From NCBI GenBank assembly GCA_904502015.1, contig CAJGEA010000097.1, positions 1-7,140 on the forward strand: a stretch of DNA of 7,140 nt. Direction: 5' to 3'. The notes under the pieces were generated by a model. The model searched no databases, was not told where the DNA came from, and was given only the letters and a program-made list of their open reading frames with translations. Shown here one piece after another: positions 6,145 to 7,140 of the stretch (positions within the stretch are counted from its first letter, which is position 1; each line of letters starts with the position of its first letter). A program made the translations under genes and the position numbers. This DNA is from an uncultured Clostridia bacterium. GTDB lineage: Bacteria > Bacillota > Clostridia > Oscillospirales > CAG-272.

Positions 6145-6506
6145 TATACACCTACTGAATCGATGTTCAAATTTGGATTTGTCTGTCTGTTGAAAGTTAA
6201 AATTTATAGGTTATTGTTTTTTCGTACTTTCTCCCTCCAGCGGGAGAAAGTACCAAAGAGGCGCCGTTCAAGAGGAAACCTACGGTTTCCCTTGAAAATC
6301 CCTTCCCTTAATGGTGGGCGCACGCGGCACTGCCGCGTTTGATCGCGCCCCATACGTACCTTTCCCCGTAGTGCCGAGTTATCGACGGCTGTCGATCAAC
6401 TCGGTCAATCACAGGAGGCGCGGTGGGGGATGGGGTTCTGTAGCCGAGAGGAAGGTTTTATTTTAGTCTTTACGGGCAGGATGGTGATGTGTTTTGAGGT
6501 GGAACT
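6145..6506. repeat. Non-coding hairpin-rich spacer, probable dispersed element
   Basis: These 362 nt hold no supported gene. The first 80 nt are AT-rich and unstructured. Then come hairpins in series. GTACTTTCTCCC/GGGAGAAAGTAC is a perfect 12-bp stem (6224-6235 with 6242-6253). An imperfect TTCAAG..GGAAACC/GGTTTCC..TTGAA stem spans 6267-6296. GGGCGC/GCGCCC (6316-6350) encloses ACGCGG/CCGCGT (6322-6338). CCGAGTT-ATCGAC/GTCGAT-AACTCGG (6374-6404) is a 13-bp stem with one bulged C and a GGCT loop. The U run at 6215-6222 precedes the first stem rather than following it, so this is not an ordinary terminator for PBP2. The last 100 nt hold only the GAGGTGG ribosome site (6496-6502) of the next gene. 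Possible identities are a MITE-like repeat or a structured RNA; I cannot decide between them. Confidence 0.6.
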
Positions 6507-7140
6507 ATGAATATAAGTCAAAATAATGCCAAACGCACGAGGGGCGGAGACGTATTTCGGAGGCTTCTCGGGGCGCTGATCTCGCCGTTCCGCTGCGCGG
6601 GACGGGCGGTGCGCGCATTCTTTCGGGACGTGCGCGAATTATTTAGGAACTTTTGGCTGGGCAATGGACTGACGAAGCTCTCCTACTTTATACTGGGCGC
6701 GGGGCATATATTCCGTGGACAGGTAGTACGTGGGATTGTCTACCTCGGGCTGGAACTCTCCTTTATTTTATATATGCTACTCTTCGGCGGAAATTACCTG
6801 TCCATGTTTTTTGAGAATTTCTTCACGGGTGGTCCCGTCGGTCGGGTGGAGACCCACATTTCAGGTGAATGGGATACCGAGTTGGGCGAGTACGTGAAGG
6901 TAGCGGGGGACAATTCCTTCCATATTATATTATACGGCATTCTGACGCTGTTTGCGGTGCTTTTCTTTATTGCCTTTTACCGAAAGGCTGTACGGGAAAG
7001 CTTTGAACTGGAGCAGGCCGGGATCATCGGTCTTCGCCCTGACTCGGCGCGCGCGGATGCGGCGCGACTTCTGGACAGCCGTTTTCACATTTCCCTGCTC
7101 TCTCTGCCTCTTGTCGGATTATTTCTCTTTACCGTCGTGC
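6507..7140 (+). CDS. MalF-type sugar ABC transporter permease (partial, 3' end outside window)
   Basis: The frame is open from the ATG at 6507 to the window edge: 211 residues, no stop. A GAGGTGG ribosome site ends four bases before the start. The first 57 residues are strongly basic and amphipathic with no membrane helix. Helix 1 is near 75-93, following K57-L-S-Y-F-I-L-G-A-G-H and G-Q-V-V-R-G. An outside loop (about 98-135) ends in G-D-N-S-F. Helix 2 is 139-158 (L-Y-G-I-L-T-L), a cytoplasmic stretch runs about 159-190, and helix 3 begins near 195 after L-D-S-R-F-H. This arrangement matches the long clostridial MalF-like permeases that import oligosaccharides with a solute-binding protein and a MalG partner; the family is recognised from memory. 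The permease-ATPase contact (EAA) loop would lie beyond the window. Codons are less C-ending than in the upstream genes (TTA, ATA, AGT and AGG occur). It is probably the first or second gene of a separate transport operon. Confidence 0.85.
   Translation, partial: MNISQNNAKRTRGGDVFRRLLGALISPFRCAGRAVRAFFRDVRELFRNFWLGNGLTKLSYFILGAGHIFRGQVVRGIVYLGLELSFILYMLLFGGNYLSMFFENFFTGGPVGRVETHISGEWDTELGEYVKVAGDNSFHIILYGILTLFAVLFFIAFYRKAVRESFELEQAGIIGLRPDSARADAARLLDSRFHISLLSLPLVGLFLFTVV

Noticed and set aside
6173..6217. Weak promoter-like pairs (TTGGAT with TAAAAT, TTGAAA with TATTGT) before the permease gene
   Set aside because: Spacers of 19 and 16 bp with poor boxes in AT-rich DNA, about 300 nt from the gene and upstream of strong hairpins; not convincing.
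6145..6223. Terminator directly after PBP2
   Set aside because: No GC-rich stem followed by a T run is present. The T run at 6215-6222 precedes the strong hairpin instead of following it.
6311..6466. Possible 51-residue plus-strand frame in the spacer after PBP2
   Set aside because: It has no ribosome binding site, overlaps two hairpins, and its product is Arg/Gly-rich without a recognisable pattern; more likely a chance frame in a repeat.

Overview
The window is GC-rich bacterial DNA. It has dense plus-strand genes, strong AAGGAG-type ribosome sites and a sigma-70/sigma-A promoter. The best fit is a high-GC member of the Clostridia, probably Oscillospiraceae or a relative. The support is the gene order maf / mreB-like / PBP2, a PBP2 of clostridial type, a clostridial-type MalF permease and a clostridial small membrane-protein family. 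The lineage is an inference from protein style and cannot be fixed from sequence alone. No tRNA, rRNA, CRISPR array, transposase or phage gene is visible, and all supported genes are on the plus strand.

Layout: (1) 1-110 is the C-terminal end of an M24 metallopeptidase (Xaa-Pro aminopeptidase type). It is followed after 39 nt by a 197-residue four-helix membrane protein of unknown function (150-743), and a clear rho-independent terminator (755-790) ends this unit. (2) A near-consensus promoter with an extended -10 (849-877) starts a cell-envelope cluster: maf (936-1526), a divergent MreB-like protein (1702-2709), a CPBP intramembrane protease (2757-3806) and a class B penicillin-binding protein of PBP2/MrdA type (4003-6144). 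(3) A 362-nt non-coding stretch rich in hairpins (6145-6506) separates this cluster from a MalF-type sugar ABC permease (6507 onward) that runs off the window.

Working together: the second block resembles the classical maf-radC-mreB-mreC-mreD-pbp2 elongation locus of Firmicutes, but radC, mreC and mreD are missing and a CPBP protease sits where mreC/mreD would be. The MreB-like protein keeps the actin fold signature but appears to have lost its ATP-hydrolysis residues: the EEP glutamate, the aspartate of VDIGGG and the TT pair are all replaced. The most interesting reading is a reduced or specialised envelope module built on a catalytically dead MreB paralogue, a CPBP membrane protein and a fully equipped PBP2.

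Two of the three larger intergenic gaps in and after this block hold composite inverted repeats, each a pair of inverted double-hairpin units. The third, after PBP2, holds a chain of hairpins. They look like dispersed REP/MITE-like elements rather than terminators.
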